Source: Anaerolineae bacterium UTCFX2 (GTDB lineage: Bacteria > Chloroflexota > Anaerolineae > Anaerolineales > UBA4823). From it: DNA of 37,685 nucleotides. The first letter of the stretch is position 1; each line of letters opens with the position of its first letter. Location: positions 1 to 37,685 of the forward strand of contig MWTA01000017.1 in the NCBI GenBank assembly GCA_002050125.1, given 5' to 3'. The position numbers and the translations under genes were made by a program. This document shows, piece after piece, positions 16,944 through 24,571 of this stretch. The notes under the pieces were generated by a model. The model was not told the DNA's origin. It was given only the letters and a program-made list of their open reading frames with translations, and ran no database searches.

Positions 16944-17554
16944 CGCTTTGATCCATCGATCAGGCTTTCGAGCTCCGCCCGCGCTTGAGCGGGATTATTA
17001 AAACAAATGGCATGCAAACCGACCCGGCGCGCGCCTTCCACATTGGCGGGTATGTCATCGATGAAGACCGCCTGGTCCGCCGGGACCGCCAGGCGTTGCA
17101 GCGCGAGTTGGTAGATCTCCGGATCGGGCTTGACCAGCCCAACCTCGGCGGAGATCAGTAGGTCGTCGAATACGTCGGCGATTTTCCAGATCGATGTCAC
17201 ATAATTACGCAGATCGCTAAAGGCATTGCTCAACAGACCGATCTTATACTCCTCCCGCAGCGACCGGATGTATTCGATCAGCGTTTCGTCCACCTGGTCG
17301 CCGCCCCAAAACAGCGCCCGGAATTCCTGCATACCTTGATCGTCCAATTCGAACATGCGTCGGAGGTTTTGCCAGTGCTCCTCGACTCGAATCTCGCCGC
17401 GCTGCGCCCGACCGCCCGAGTCGCCGCTGAAGACCGCCTCCTCCAGCGCGCTGCGCGGGACCCGCAATTGCTCCGCCAGCGCCTCACGCGGCGCGGGGTC
17501 CTCGGTGCGCACCAACACGCCCCCCAAATCCCAAATGATCACTGAAATACTCAC
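16940..17554 (-). CDS. HAD superfamily IA hydrolase
   Basis: A 204-residue HAD hydrolase. Motif I is IIWDLGGVLV with nucleophile D9; the second acidic position of the classic DxD is replaced by Gly, as in the YihX-like branch. Motif II is GLLSNAFSD (about 105), motif III K in GLVKPDPEIY (about 141) and motif IV FIDDIPANV (about 163). Substrate is probably a small phosphate ester. The start is GTG with a weak ribosome site. It is first of a two-gene unit with the amidase and is divergent from narX. Confidence 0.85.
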   Translation of the reverse strand: MSISVIIWDLGGVLVRTEDPAPREALAEQLRVPRSALEEAVFSGDSGGRAQRGEIRVEEHWQNLRRMFELDDQGMQEFRALFWGGDQVDETLIEYIRSLREEYKIGLLSNAFSDLRNYVTSIWKIADVFDDLLISAEVGLVKPDPEIYQLALQRLAVPADQAVFIDDIPANVEGARRVGLHAICFNNPAQARAELESLIDGSKR

Positions 17555-17781
17555 TTCAACTCAACCCTGACCTTTCCATCTTTTTTGAAATTATCGCAAG
17601 GAATGCTTCAACCGCCCATTATTCAAATGGCGGACAACAGTAAAACCGTTCGCAAGACCCTTGGATCGATATTCCCTTTTTCAGGCAACCCCTATAGTAT
17701 ACCCGCGGTCGCCGCCCTTTTTACCAGCCGGCGCACCAATCCAATCCTGGCGCACCCGCCGCTCTAACCGATAAGATCGTT

Positions 17782-17799
17782 TATAATTCGGGTTATAAC
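17782..17799 (+). promoter_or_regulatory. candidate narXL promoter or operator
   Basis: TATAAT (17782-17787) lies 24 bases before the ATG at 17812. It is followed by TTATA (17793-17797), so TATAA and TTATA form an inverted repeat around TTCGGG. No strong -35 is visible. The rest of the 257-base divergent gap to the HAD gene (17555-17811) has no gene-like content. Confidence 0.4.
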
Positions 17800-17811
17800 A
17801 GCCCTATTCCG

Positions 17812-19746
17812 ATGAAAATGCACAGCATTCGCGCCCGCCTTGTCTTGCTCCTGATCGCGTTTGCCGCGCTGGCGGCGGTCGTATTTGGGACGACTTTCTG
17901 GTCGTTAGAAACCCAGAAACAAGACGCCCTGGTGATCAACCTCGCGGGACGGCAGCGGATGCTGCTCCAACAAATGCAGCGCGAAGCTGCACAAATCCCG
18001 CAGTCCGGTCACCTGTTTTTCGCTTCCAGCTTGCGGGAAGCAGCCACGGTCTTTGAGCAGACTTTGAACGCCCTGCAACACGGCGGGCTGGCGCCCGATC
18101 AGCCGGGTCAGTTCGTGCAAATCCAGCCCGCGGCAAATCCTCAAATCCAGGCTGGTTTGGAAAACCTGCAAACGGATTGGGCTCAGTTTTCCCAGGCGGT
18201 TGACGGTCTGCTGAATTTCCCTTCCGCTTCTGAGCGAGTTGCCCAAAACAGCCAGACGATCGACCGCCTCGCCCCCAGTCTGCTGGCGCAAACAGACGCG
18301 CTTGTCCGCCAATACGAGAATGACGCCGAAGCAAAGATCGCGCGGCTGCGCCTGGTGCAGGCGGCGTTCCTGCTTGGCGCGATCCTGCTGTTGGGTTTTG
18401 GCAACCTGGTTGTCACCCGCTCGGTGACCCAGCCGCTGCAAAATTTGGAACACAGCGCCAACCAGATCAAGGCGGGCGACCTCAACACGCCGATAAGCGT
18501 TGACGGTTCGAGCGAAGTCGCCCTGCTCAGCGATACGCTGGAACGCATGCGCCTGGAATTGAAAAACTTGCGCGACGAACTGTTGCAATGGAATGAACAT
18601 CTCGAACAGCGGGTAGCTCAGCGCACAAACGAGCTCGAAGCATTGAACCAGGTGAGCAGTGAAATCGCTTCGCGGCTGGAACTGCCTTACGTGTTGAACT
18701 CGGTGGTTGCCAGGACCAGCCAGCTGCTCGAGGCTGAGACAGTTTTCCTCTGCATGTTAGATGAAAGCGGCGCACGCATGCGTTTACAAGCCACGCGCGG
18801 ACCGGAAGGAACCATTCAAGCGACCAGCACCTCTGCCTGCCGGCTGCCAGTCAGTCAGGTGCTCAATTCGGATATGGCGCTCAACTGCGGCGCGGACGAC
18901 TGCCGCGGCGCTTGCCAGATCTTGCATCCACTCTATCGAACCAGCCAACTGGTTGCTCCGCTCCGAAGCGGGCAGAACATCATCGGCGCCCTGTGCGTCG
19001 GGAGCCAGAAGGCGGGCGCATTTTCGGCTGAAGCCGAAGCGTTACTGACCCGCCTGGCTGTTATCGCTGCCATTGCCATTGAAAACGCCCGGCTTTACGC
19101 CCAAGCCGAGCTTGCCGCAAGCGTGGAAGAACGCCAGTGTATCGCGGCTGAAATCCACGATGGGCTGGCTCAGACGCTGAGCTACTTGCAGCTCCTGGCA
19201 GACCAGATCACCCAGAACGTTCAGACGGATCAAAATCAAGAAGCGCTTCGCCAATTGAACCTGATCCAGACCGCCCTGGACCGCGCGCTCGCGGACACCC
19301 GCCGCGCCCTCACCCGGCTGCAGGCGCAGGCGCCGCTGCGCGAGGTCCTGCAGGACCAAATCGGGCTGCTGGTCGAAGAGGCTTCGTCCCGCACCAACGC
19401 TTCTTTAGAATGGAGCAGCGCCCAGGCAGCCCCGATTGTGTTGCCCCATCAAGACAACGAACAGATCCTGCGCGTCGCCCAGGAAGCGCTCAACAACGCC
19501 CGCAAACACAGCCGCGCGGCGCACATCACAGTTTGTCTTGAAGTCCGCGATCGAGAATACGCTCTGACCGTCCAGGACGACGGGCAGGGTTTCGACCCCG
19601 AGGGAATCCCGCGGGCGAATGGTCACAACCATTTTGGGTTGAAAATTATGCAAGCCAGGGCTGCCAGGGTCGGCGGGCGGCTTAGCATCGATTCGCGCGC
19701 GGGCCGCGGAACCCGGGTAACGCTGATATGGCCGAAAGTCGACTGA
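17812..19746 (+). CDS. narX: NarX-type nitrate/nitrite-responsive sensor histidine kinase
   Basis: A 644-residue membrane kinase. TM1 is at about 10-30, followed by a periplasmic helical domain with the NarX P-box-like segment VINLAGRQRMLL (41-52), where R49 aligns with the nitrate-binding arginine of E. coli NarX. TM2 is at about 183-203, then a HAMP domain and coiled coil, and a GAF domain (about 285-430) with cysteines C343, C359, C364 and C368. The HisKA_3 motif AAEIHDGLAQTL carries phospho-acceptor H449. The ATPase domain includes EALNNARKHS and DDGQGFDPEG. It overlaps narL by 19 bases. Ligand (nitrate or nitrite) is inferred from the P-box and from the nar genes downstream. Confidence 0.87.
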   Translation: MKMHSIRARLVLLLIAFAALAAVVFGTTFWSLETQKQDALVINLAGRQRMLLQQMQREAAQIPQSGHLFFASSLREAATVFEQTLNALQHGGLAPDQPGQFVQIQPAANPQIQAGLENLQTDWAQFSQAVDGLLNFPSASERVAQNSQTIDRLAPSLLAQTDALVRQYENDAEAKIARLRLVQAAFLLGAILLLGFGNLVVTRSVTQPLQNLEHSANQIKAGDLNTPISVDGSSEVALLSDTLERMRLELKNLRDELLQWNEHLEQRVAQRTNELEALNQVSSEIASRLELPYVLNSVVARTSQLLEAETVFLCMLDESGARMRLQATRGPEGTIQATSTSACRLPVSQVLNSDMALNCGADDCRGACQILHPLYRTSQLVAPLRSGQNIIGALCVGSQKAGAFSAEAEALLTRLAVIAAIAIENARLYAQAELAASVEERQCIAAEIHDGLAQTLSYLQLLADQITQNVQTDQNQEALRQLNLIQTALDRALADTRRALTRLQAQAPLREVLQDQIGLLVEEASSRTNASLEWSSAQAAPIVLPHQDNEQILRVAQEALNNARKHSRAAHITVCLEVRDREYALTVQDDGQGFDPEGIPRANGHNHFGLKIMQARAARVGGRLSIDSRAGRGTRVTLIWPKVD

Positions 19747-20396
19747 AGCCCATCCGCATTCTGCTGGTAGACGATCACGCGCTGTTTCGCGAGGGGCTTG
19801 CCGGCATTCTCTCGGCGCAGCCGGACATCGTGGTGATCGGCGAAGCCAATGACGGTCTTGAGGCAGTTGTCATGGCAAGGGAATTGCGCCCCGATCTAAT
19901 CCTGATGGACATTCAGATGCGCGGCTGCGATGGGCTTGAAGCCACCCAATTGATCAAGAAAGAATTGCCCGAAACAGTCATTGTGATGCTCACCGTTCGG
20001 GACGAAGAAGATAAGCTGTTTGAGGCGATCAAGAGCGGCGCCCAGGGGTATTTGCTCAAGAGCATCCGCTCCAGCCAGATGATCGATCTACTCCACGCCG
20101 CGATGCGCGGCGAGGCGGCGCTCTCGCCGCTCCTGGCGGGGCGTATGCTCGAAGAATTTCGCCGCCTCAGCAATCAGCAAAACGACCTCCAGCCCGCCCC
20201 AGTCGAGCCGCTCACCCAGCGCGAACAAGAGGTGCTGAGCCTGGCTGCGGTTGGGCTGAGCGACAAAGAAATCTCCGCCAAACTTTCGATCAGCCTCTTC
20301 ACCGCTAAGAGCCATATGCGCAATATTCTGGCTAAACTGCAGGTGAACAGCCGGCGAGAAGCCGCCTGGCTGGCGAAGAACCGCGGAATGCTCTAA
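19728..20396 (+). CDS. narL: NarL/FixJ-type response regulator
   Basis: A 222-residue regulator partnered with the NarX-like kinase; its ATG lies inside the kinase reading frame. The receiver domain has D15-D16, phospho-acceptor D61 in LILMDIQM, a conserved Thr in VMLTVRDE and Lys in YLLKSIRS. The LuxR-type helix-turn-helix is at about 160-215 (LTQREQEVLSLAAVGLSDKE, then AKSHMRNILAKL). It probably controls the nar operon that begins 115 bases downstream; a TACTCAT heptamer lies in that gap. Confidence 0.9.
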   Translation: MAESRLKPIRILLVDDHALFREGLAGILSAQPDIVVIGEANDGLEAVVMARELRPDLILMDIQMRGCDGLEATQLIKKELPETVIVMLTVRDEEDKLFEAIKSGAQGYLLKSIRSSQMIDLLHAAMRGEAALSPLLAGRMLEEFRRLSNQQNDLQPAPVEPLTQREQEVLSLAAVGLSDKEISAKLSISLFTAKSHMRNILAKLQVNSRREAAWLAKNRGML

Positions 20397-20413
20397 AAAG
20401 AACTAGTTCTTTT
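20396..20413 (+). terminator. small palindrome after narL
   Basis: A perfect 18-bp palindrome with arms AAAAGAAC and GTTCTTTT overlaps the last base of the narL stop codon. The A-rich 5' arm and T-rich 3' arm suit an intrinsic terminator, though the stem is short and AT-rich, so it may only attenuate. Confidence 0.45.
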
Positions 20414-20418
20414 GGCGT

Positions 20419-20448
20419 TTGTTCTACTCATTTATTCGTTCTTAAAAT
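20419..20448 (+). promoter_or_regulatory. candidate nar operon promoter with NarL-type heptamer
   Basis: TTGTTC (20419-20424) and TAAAAT (20443-20448) with an 18-bp spacer form a plausible promoter. TACTCAT (20425-20431) fits the NarL consensus TACYYMT, and an inverted partial match ATGAGGG lies at 20455-20461. The spacing is not the 7-2-7 of the best NarL sites. No FNR-type TTGAT-N4-ATCAA site is seen. The leader to the ATG at 20512 is about 57 bases, with a weak GGGAG ribosome site. Confidence 0.45.
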
Positions 20449-20511
20449 AAATTAATGAGGGATTCAAATTTCGAGGCGCCTCGGTTAACCTAATCACCAG
20501 GGAGTCTGTCG

Positions 20512-22560
20512 ATGAGCGATTCGCGTTATAAAGTAATCACCCCGGATGTAGACTTTTATCGTCAAATGGTGAAATGCCAGCACGCCTGTCCCGTGCACAC
20601 GGACGCGCGCGGCTATGTCCTGGCAATGGCGCGCCGAGACATCGCCCTAGGTTTCGAGATCGCCCACGATCCTAACCCGCTCTCGACGATTTGCGGCAGA
20701 ATTTGCGGCGCGCCGTGCGAGACAGCCTGCCGCCGCGGCGTCATTGGACCCGAATTCGAACCGGTCGCCATCCGCCCAATCAAGCGGGTTTTGACCGAGC
20801 GGTACGGTCCTGAGCGCCCGCTGCTAAACCTGGACGACCCGCCCTATCCGAAACCCAGCTCAGCCGAGCTGCTGGCGGAGGAGGCGGTGTTCTCCCCGCT
20901 GGATGGCAAGCCCGAATTGCCCGGCGAGGGCTCGTTCTACGCTTACTCACGCCTGCGCTGGTCGCTCGACGTGCTCAAGGATCTGGCGGCAACCCCCGGG
21001 CGCAAACATGGGCGGGTGGCGGTGATCGGCGCCGGGCCAGCCGGTTTGACAGTTGCCCATGACCTGGCGCTGCTCAAACACCAGGTGGAAATATTCGAAG
21101 CCGGACCAACGACCGGCGGGATGGTGCGCTATGGCGTGCCGATCTACCGCATCGATCAGCCGTCCATGGACGCCGAGATTCAATCGATCCTTGACCTGGG
21201 CGTAAAAATTCACTTCAACACCCCGATCGGTCAGCAGATCACGCTGGCGGATTTGCGCCAAGAATTCGATGCGGTTTTCTTGGGGATGGGTCTGATGAAG
21301 GGTCGCATGTTGGACATCCCTGGGGCAGACTTGGACGGCGTGGTCTCGGCGGTAGACCTGCTGCTCAATTACAACCTGGGGTACAAGGTCGAACTGGGCA
21401 AACGCGTGATCGTGGTTGGCGGCGGCGATGTCGCGATGGACGCCGCCCGGACCGCCCTGCGGCTGGGTCAGATCACCAGCGACCAGGCGGCAGACCTCCA
21501 ACAGACGACGGCGCGCTCTGAGGAAGAATCTGAATCGATGAAGACCGCCCTGGATGTCGCCCGCACCGCCTTGCGGCTGGGGGTCGCGGATGTACAGATC
21601 ATTTCGCTCGAATCCTGGGAGGAATTGCCGGCTTCACGCTTCGAACTGGAAGAAGCTCTGGAAGAAGGCATCCAGATCAACCCGCGTTTGGGTCCCAACC
21701 GCATCCTGGGTGAAAACGGCAAAGTCAGCGGGCTGGAGGTCATCGAAGTCGAGGCGGTTTTTGACGAGACCGGGCGGTTCAACCCGCGCTTCCGGCTCGA
21801 GAGCGAGCGCAACCTGGAATGCGATACAGTCATCCTGGCGATTGGTCAGCGCGCCGACCTGGACCTGCTTGGCGGCGCCGACGATATCGTGATCACCCCG
21901 CGCGGCTTAGTGCAAATCGATCCCGATACCCTGCAAACCACCGCTTTAGACGTGTTTGCCGGCGGAGATGTCGCGTTCGGTCCGCGCCTGATCATCAGCG
22001 CCGTGCGCGATGGTCACCTGGCAGCTTTGGGCATCGAACAGCGCATCCAACAGCGGAAATTAACCAACGGCGTCATCGCAGAGTGGACCGACCTGACCGG
22101 GCATTCAATGTTCGCGGACTGGACCCGCATCGAGCGCGCCAAGGTGCCCGGCTTGCCCATTGAACGCAGAACCGGCATCTCGGTCATCGAGCAGGGCTAC
22201 TCCCCCGACGCCGCCGCCGAACAGGGCAAGCGCTGCCTGGAGTGCAGCGTCAACACGGTTTTTGATGGAACAAAATGCATTTTGTGCAACGGCTGCGTGG
22301 ATGTTTGCCCCTGGGACTGCCTGAAAATCGTCCGGCTGGATCAGATTCAAGGCGACGAGCGCCTCGATCAGATCGTCGAAAAACACATCCGCCAGCCCTT
22401 AGCCGCCGCTGGCGAGCAGACGCTCTCCAGCGTCGCGGCGATGATCAAAGACGATGAGGCTTGTACCCGCTGCGCCTTGTGCGCCAAACGCTGCCCCACC
22501 GGGGCAATCACGATGGAAGCTTTCCGTTTTCAGGAAACCCTGGCTTACGAGAGGGAATGA
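20512..22560 (+). CDS. GltD-like Fe-S flavoprotein with C-terminal ferredoxin domain
   Basis: A 682-residue soluble oxidoreductase. The N-terminal Fe-S region resembles the glutamate-synthase small subunit (CQHACPVHTD with C22 and C26; ICGRICGAPCETAC near 60-73). FAD-binding VIGAGPAGL is near 170 and the NAD(P) motif VVGGGDVAMDAARTALRLG near 303-321. The C-terminus adds a two-cluster ferredoxin (CILCNGCVDVCPWDC and CTRCALCAKRCPTGAI). No glutamate-synthase large subunit is nearby, so amino transfer is unlikely. Its place at the head of the cytochrome and nar operon suggests it passes electrons between NAD(P)H or ferredoxin and the quinone pool or cytochrome b, which is inference. A short duplicated segment lies inside the NAD(P) domain. 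Its stop overlaps the cytochrome b start. Confidence 0.85.
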   Translation: MSDSRYKVITPDVDFYRQMVKCQHACPVHTDARGYVLAMARRDIALGFEIAHDPNPLSTICGRICGAPCETACRRGVIGPEFEPVAIRPIKRVLTERYGPERPLLNLDDPPYPKPSSAELLAEEAVFSPLDGKPELPGEGSFYAYSRLRWSLDVLKDLAATPGRKHGRVAVIGAGPAGLTVAHDLALLKHQVEIFEAGPTTGGMVRYGVPIYRIDQPSMDAEIQSILDLGVKIHFNTPIGQQITLADLRQEFDAVFLGMGLMKGRMLDIPGADLDGVVSAVDLLLNYNLGYKVELGKRVIVVGGGDVAMDAARTALRLGQITSDQAADLQQTTARSEEESESMKTALDVARTALRLGVADVQIISLESWEELPASRFELEEALEEGIQINPRLGPNRILGENGKVSGLEVIEVEAVFDETGRFNPRFRLESERNLECDTVILAIGQRADLDLLGGADDIVITPRGLVQIDPDTLQTTALDVFAGGDVAFGPRLIISAVRDGHLAALGIEQRIQQRKLTNGVIAEWTDLTGHSMFADWTRIERAKVPGLPIERRTGISVIEQGYSPDAAAEQGKRCLECSVNTVFDGTKCILCNGCVDVCPWDCLKIVRLDQIQGDERLDQIVEKHIRQPLAAAGEQTLSSVAAMIKDDEACTRCALCAKRCPTGAITMEAFRFQETLAYERE

Positions 22561-23297
22561 TGCCTAACTGGATCCAGACGATTACAAATTCGCGTTTTTG
22601 GAAGTCTTTTTTCCGTCACGGCTGGCCCGACAACCCGCTAGACCGTTCGCTGGTGATGTCCTCCAACATCTTCTTTCACCTTCACCCGGTGAAAGTGAGC
22701 CGCAAAAGCCTGCGAGCAACTTACTCGTTCGGTTTGGGGGTGATCGCGCTCATTTGCTTCGGGCTCTTATCCCTGACCGGGCTGCTATTGATGTTCTATT
22801 ACACTCCCACAATCGAGCGCGCTTACACTTACATCCTTACTCTCCAGACGCAAGTGCCGTTTGGTCAATTGCTGCGTAATATGCACCGCTGGGCTGCCCA
22901 TTTGATGGTCATTGTGGTCGTGCTCCACCTGGCGCGCGTGTTTTACACCGGCGCGTACAAACCGCCGCGCGAGTTCAATTGGGTCATTGGCGTTATCTTA
23001 TTGCTGTTAACCCTTGCGGCAAGCTTTACAGGCTATTTGCTGCCCTGGGATCAGTTAGCATTCTGGGCAATCACGGTCGGGACGAGCGTCGCCGGTTACG
23101 CGCCCGGGGCGGGACCAACCCTGCGCATCTTTCTGCTGGGCGGAACCGAAGTGGGGCAGGAAGCGCTTACGCGCTTCTATGCCTTGCACGTGATGCTGGT
23201 CCCGATGGGAATTCTGCTCTTAACCTCCGTACATCTCTGGCGCGTGCGTAAAGACGGCGGTCTGGCAGCCAATCAATCCGATGCAGAGGATCGTTGA
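22557..23297 (+). CDS. cytochrome b6-type subunit (N-terminal part of cytochrome b)
   Basis: A 246-residue membrane protein with four core helices that carries the two b hemes. Ligand pairs are H110/H124 (13 residues between) and H211/H226 (14 between). The 14-residue second spacing is the cytochrome b6 hallmark, unlike bc1. Motifs FYYTPTIERAY and GYLLPWDQ are b6-like. The position of the heme c(i) cysteine of plant and cyanobacterial b6 is not Cys here, so that extra heme is not expected. ATG at 22557 (or 22560) overlaps the flavoprotein stop; longer in-frame extensions run inside that gene and are rejected. It pairs with the next gene as a split cytochrome b. Confidence 0.9.
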   Translation: MMPNWIQTITNSRFWKSFFRHGWPDNPLDRSLVMSSNIFFHLHPVKVSRKSLRATYSFGLGVIALICFGLLSLTGLLLMFYYTPTIERAYTYILTLQTQVPFGQLLRNMHRWAAHLMVIVVVLHLARVFYTGAYKPPREFNWVIGVILLLLTLAASFTGYLLPWDQLAFWAITVGTSVAGYAPGAGPTLRIFLLGGTEVGQEALTRFYALHVMLVPMGILLLTSVHLWRVRKDGGLAANQSDAEDR

Positions 23298-23298
23298 A

Positions 23299-24066
23299 AT
23301 GAATAAAAGCCGAGTCACCGAGTCGTTTTCCAGAAGCTCATCCAAGACTTATTCGCTGGTAGAGCTGGTGCATCGCGCCCCGACCATGATGGTGGATCAC
23401 GGACCCGAAAACACCGTCTTCTCCTTCCCGATCGTCGCGCTGATCGAACTGGTGCTGGTCCTGGGAGTTGTCATGGCGCTCTTGTGGATGTCGCTGGGCG
23501 TAAACGCTCCGCTCGAGGAAATCGCCAACCCGAACCAGACCACCGACCCGGCGAAAGCTCCCTGGTACTTCATGGGCTTGCAGGAGATGTTGGAACACGG
23601 TCATCCAACGCTGATGGCGGTAGTTCTCCCCAGCCTGATGGTTCTTTTCGTGATCCTGATCCCATACCTGGACAACAACCCGCACGGCGCGGGGCGCTGG
23701 TTCACCAACCAGCGCGGCAGGAGCCTCACAATCAAGACCGCCCTGTATGTGCTGGTGATCATGCCAATCTACATCTTCCTAGACAGCACATTCCCCCCGC
23801 GCGAGCTGTTGCGCGGGGTGCTGCCGGACCTGGTGAGCCAAGTGGTCATCCCGGGCATCATTATGAGCGTCATCGTTTTGCTGCCCTTGATCGTATTGAA
23901 CCGCCAACAGCCAAACGCGCGTGAAGTCATGCTGGTGCTGTTCACCGTGCTGTTCGTTTCCGCGATTGTGTTCACCGTGACCGGTTTTCTATTTCGCGGT
24001 CCAGGGTTCAAGCTTTTTCTGCCCTGGAACATGCCCGGCGGATACAACCCCTTTATGAACCTTTAG
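23299..24066 (+). CDS. subunit-IV-like C-terminal cytochrome b subunit
   Basis: About 255 residues with roughly six hydrophobic segments, larger than plastid subunit IV. The quinol-oxidation-site motif that is usually PEWY reads AKAPWYFMGLQE (about 80-91), a form seen in menaquinol-type bc complexes. Together with the b6-type subunit and the Rieske protein it completes the catalytic core of a quinol:cytochrome c oxidoreductase. I chose the ATG at 23299 because it has AGAGGA nine bases upstream; an in-frame ATG at 23281 would overlap the previous gene. Confidence 0.85.
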   Translation: MNKSRVTESFSRSSSKTYSLVELVHRAPTMMVDHGPENTVFSFPIVALIELVLVLGVVMALLWMSLGVNAPLEEIANPNQTTDPAKAPWYFMGLQEMLEHGHPTLMAVVLPSLMVLFVILIPYLDNNPHGAGRWFTNQRGRSLTIKTALYVLVIMPIYIFLDSTFPPRELLRGVLPDLVSQVVIPGIIMSVIVLLPLIVLNRQQPNAREVMLVLFTVLFVSAIVFTVTGFLFRGPGFKLFLPWNMPGGYNPFMNL

Positions 24067-24079
24067 CCGGAGGTCGAAT

Positions 24080-24562
24080 ATGCGTCAATCAAGCCGCCCC
24101 AAAATCACGCGGGCACAATTCTTAAGCCTCACCTGGCTGGGCGCGCTGGTCGTGCTTGCCGGCGAGGCGGTGTTTATGCTCATCAGTTTCATGAAACCCA
24201 AGGCAAGCGGCGGCATCGGAGGGTTAGTTTACGCTGGCAAAATCGAAGAATTCCCACCCGGAAGCGTCAACTACATCCTCAGCGGCAAGTTTTACATCGT
24301 CCACCCCGCCGGTGGTCTGATGGCTCTCTGGCAGCGCTGCACCCATCTTGGCTGCGCCGTCCCGTGGGCAGAAGCTGAAAACCAATTCCACTGTCCCTGC
24401 CATGGATCGTTGTTTAACCAGGACGGGGTGGTTATCGGCGGACCGGCGCCGCGGCCTTTGGATCGGTTTTCCATCGTGATTAAAGATGACGAGGTATGGG
24501 TCGATACCAGCAAGCCGATCGAGCGGTCCAATTTTGATCCATCCCAACTGACCCCGGTTTAA
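24080..24562 (+). CDS. Rieske iron-sulfur protein of the bc-type complex
   Basis: A 160-residue protein anchored by one N-terminal helix (about 16-38). Both Rieske boxes are present: CTHLGC (C87, H89 ligands; C92 disulfide) and CPCHGS (C105, H108 ligands; C107 disulfide). The GGPAPRPL segment closes the cluster fold. It lacks a clear twin-arginine motif (only RPKITRAQF), so the export route is uncertain. It takes electrons from quinol at the cytochrome b site and passes them to the cytochromes c encoded next. It follows cytochrome b by 13 bases with GGAGG upstream. Confidence 0.93.
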   Translation: MRQSSRPKITRAQFLSLTWLGALVVLAGEAVFMLISFMKPKASGGIGGLVYAGKIEEFPPGSVNYILSGKFYIVHPAGGLMALWQRCTHLGCAVPWAEAENQFHCPCHGSLFNQDGVVIGGPAPRPLDRFSIVIKDDEVWVDTSKPIERSNFDPSQLTPV

Positions 24563-24571
24563 AAACAAAAA

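Noticed and set aside
22461..22556. Upstream in-frame start for the cytochrome b6-type subunit
   Set aside because: It would lie inside the ferredoxin domain of the flavoprotein gene; the ATGATG overlapping that stop is the natural start.
20512..22560. Flavoprotein as glutamate synthase small subunit
   Set aside because: There is no GltB gene, an additional ferredoxin domain is present, and the context is respiratory.
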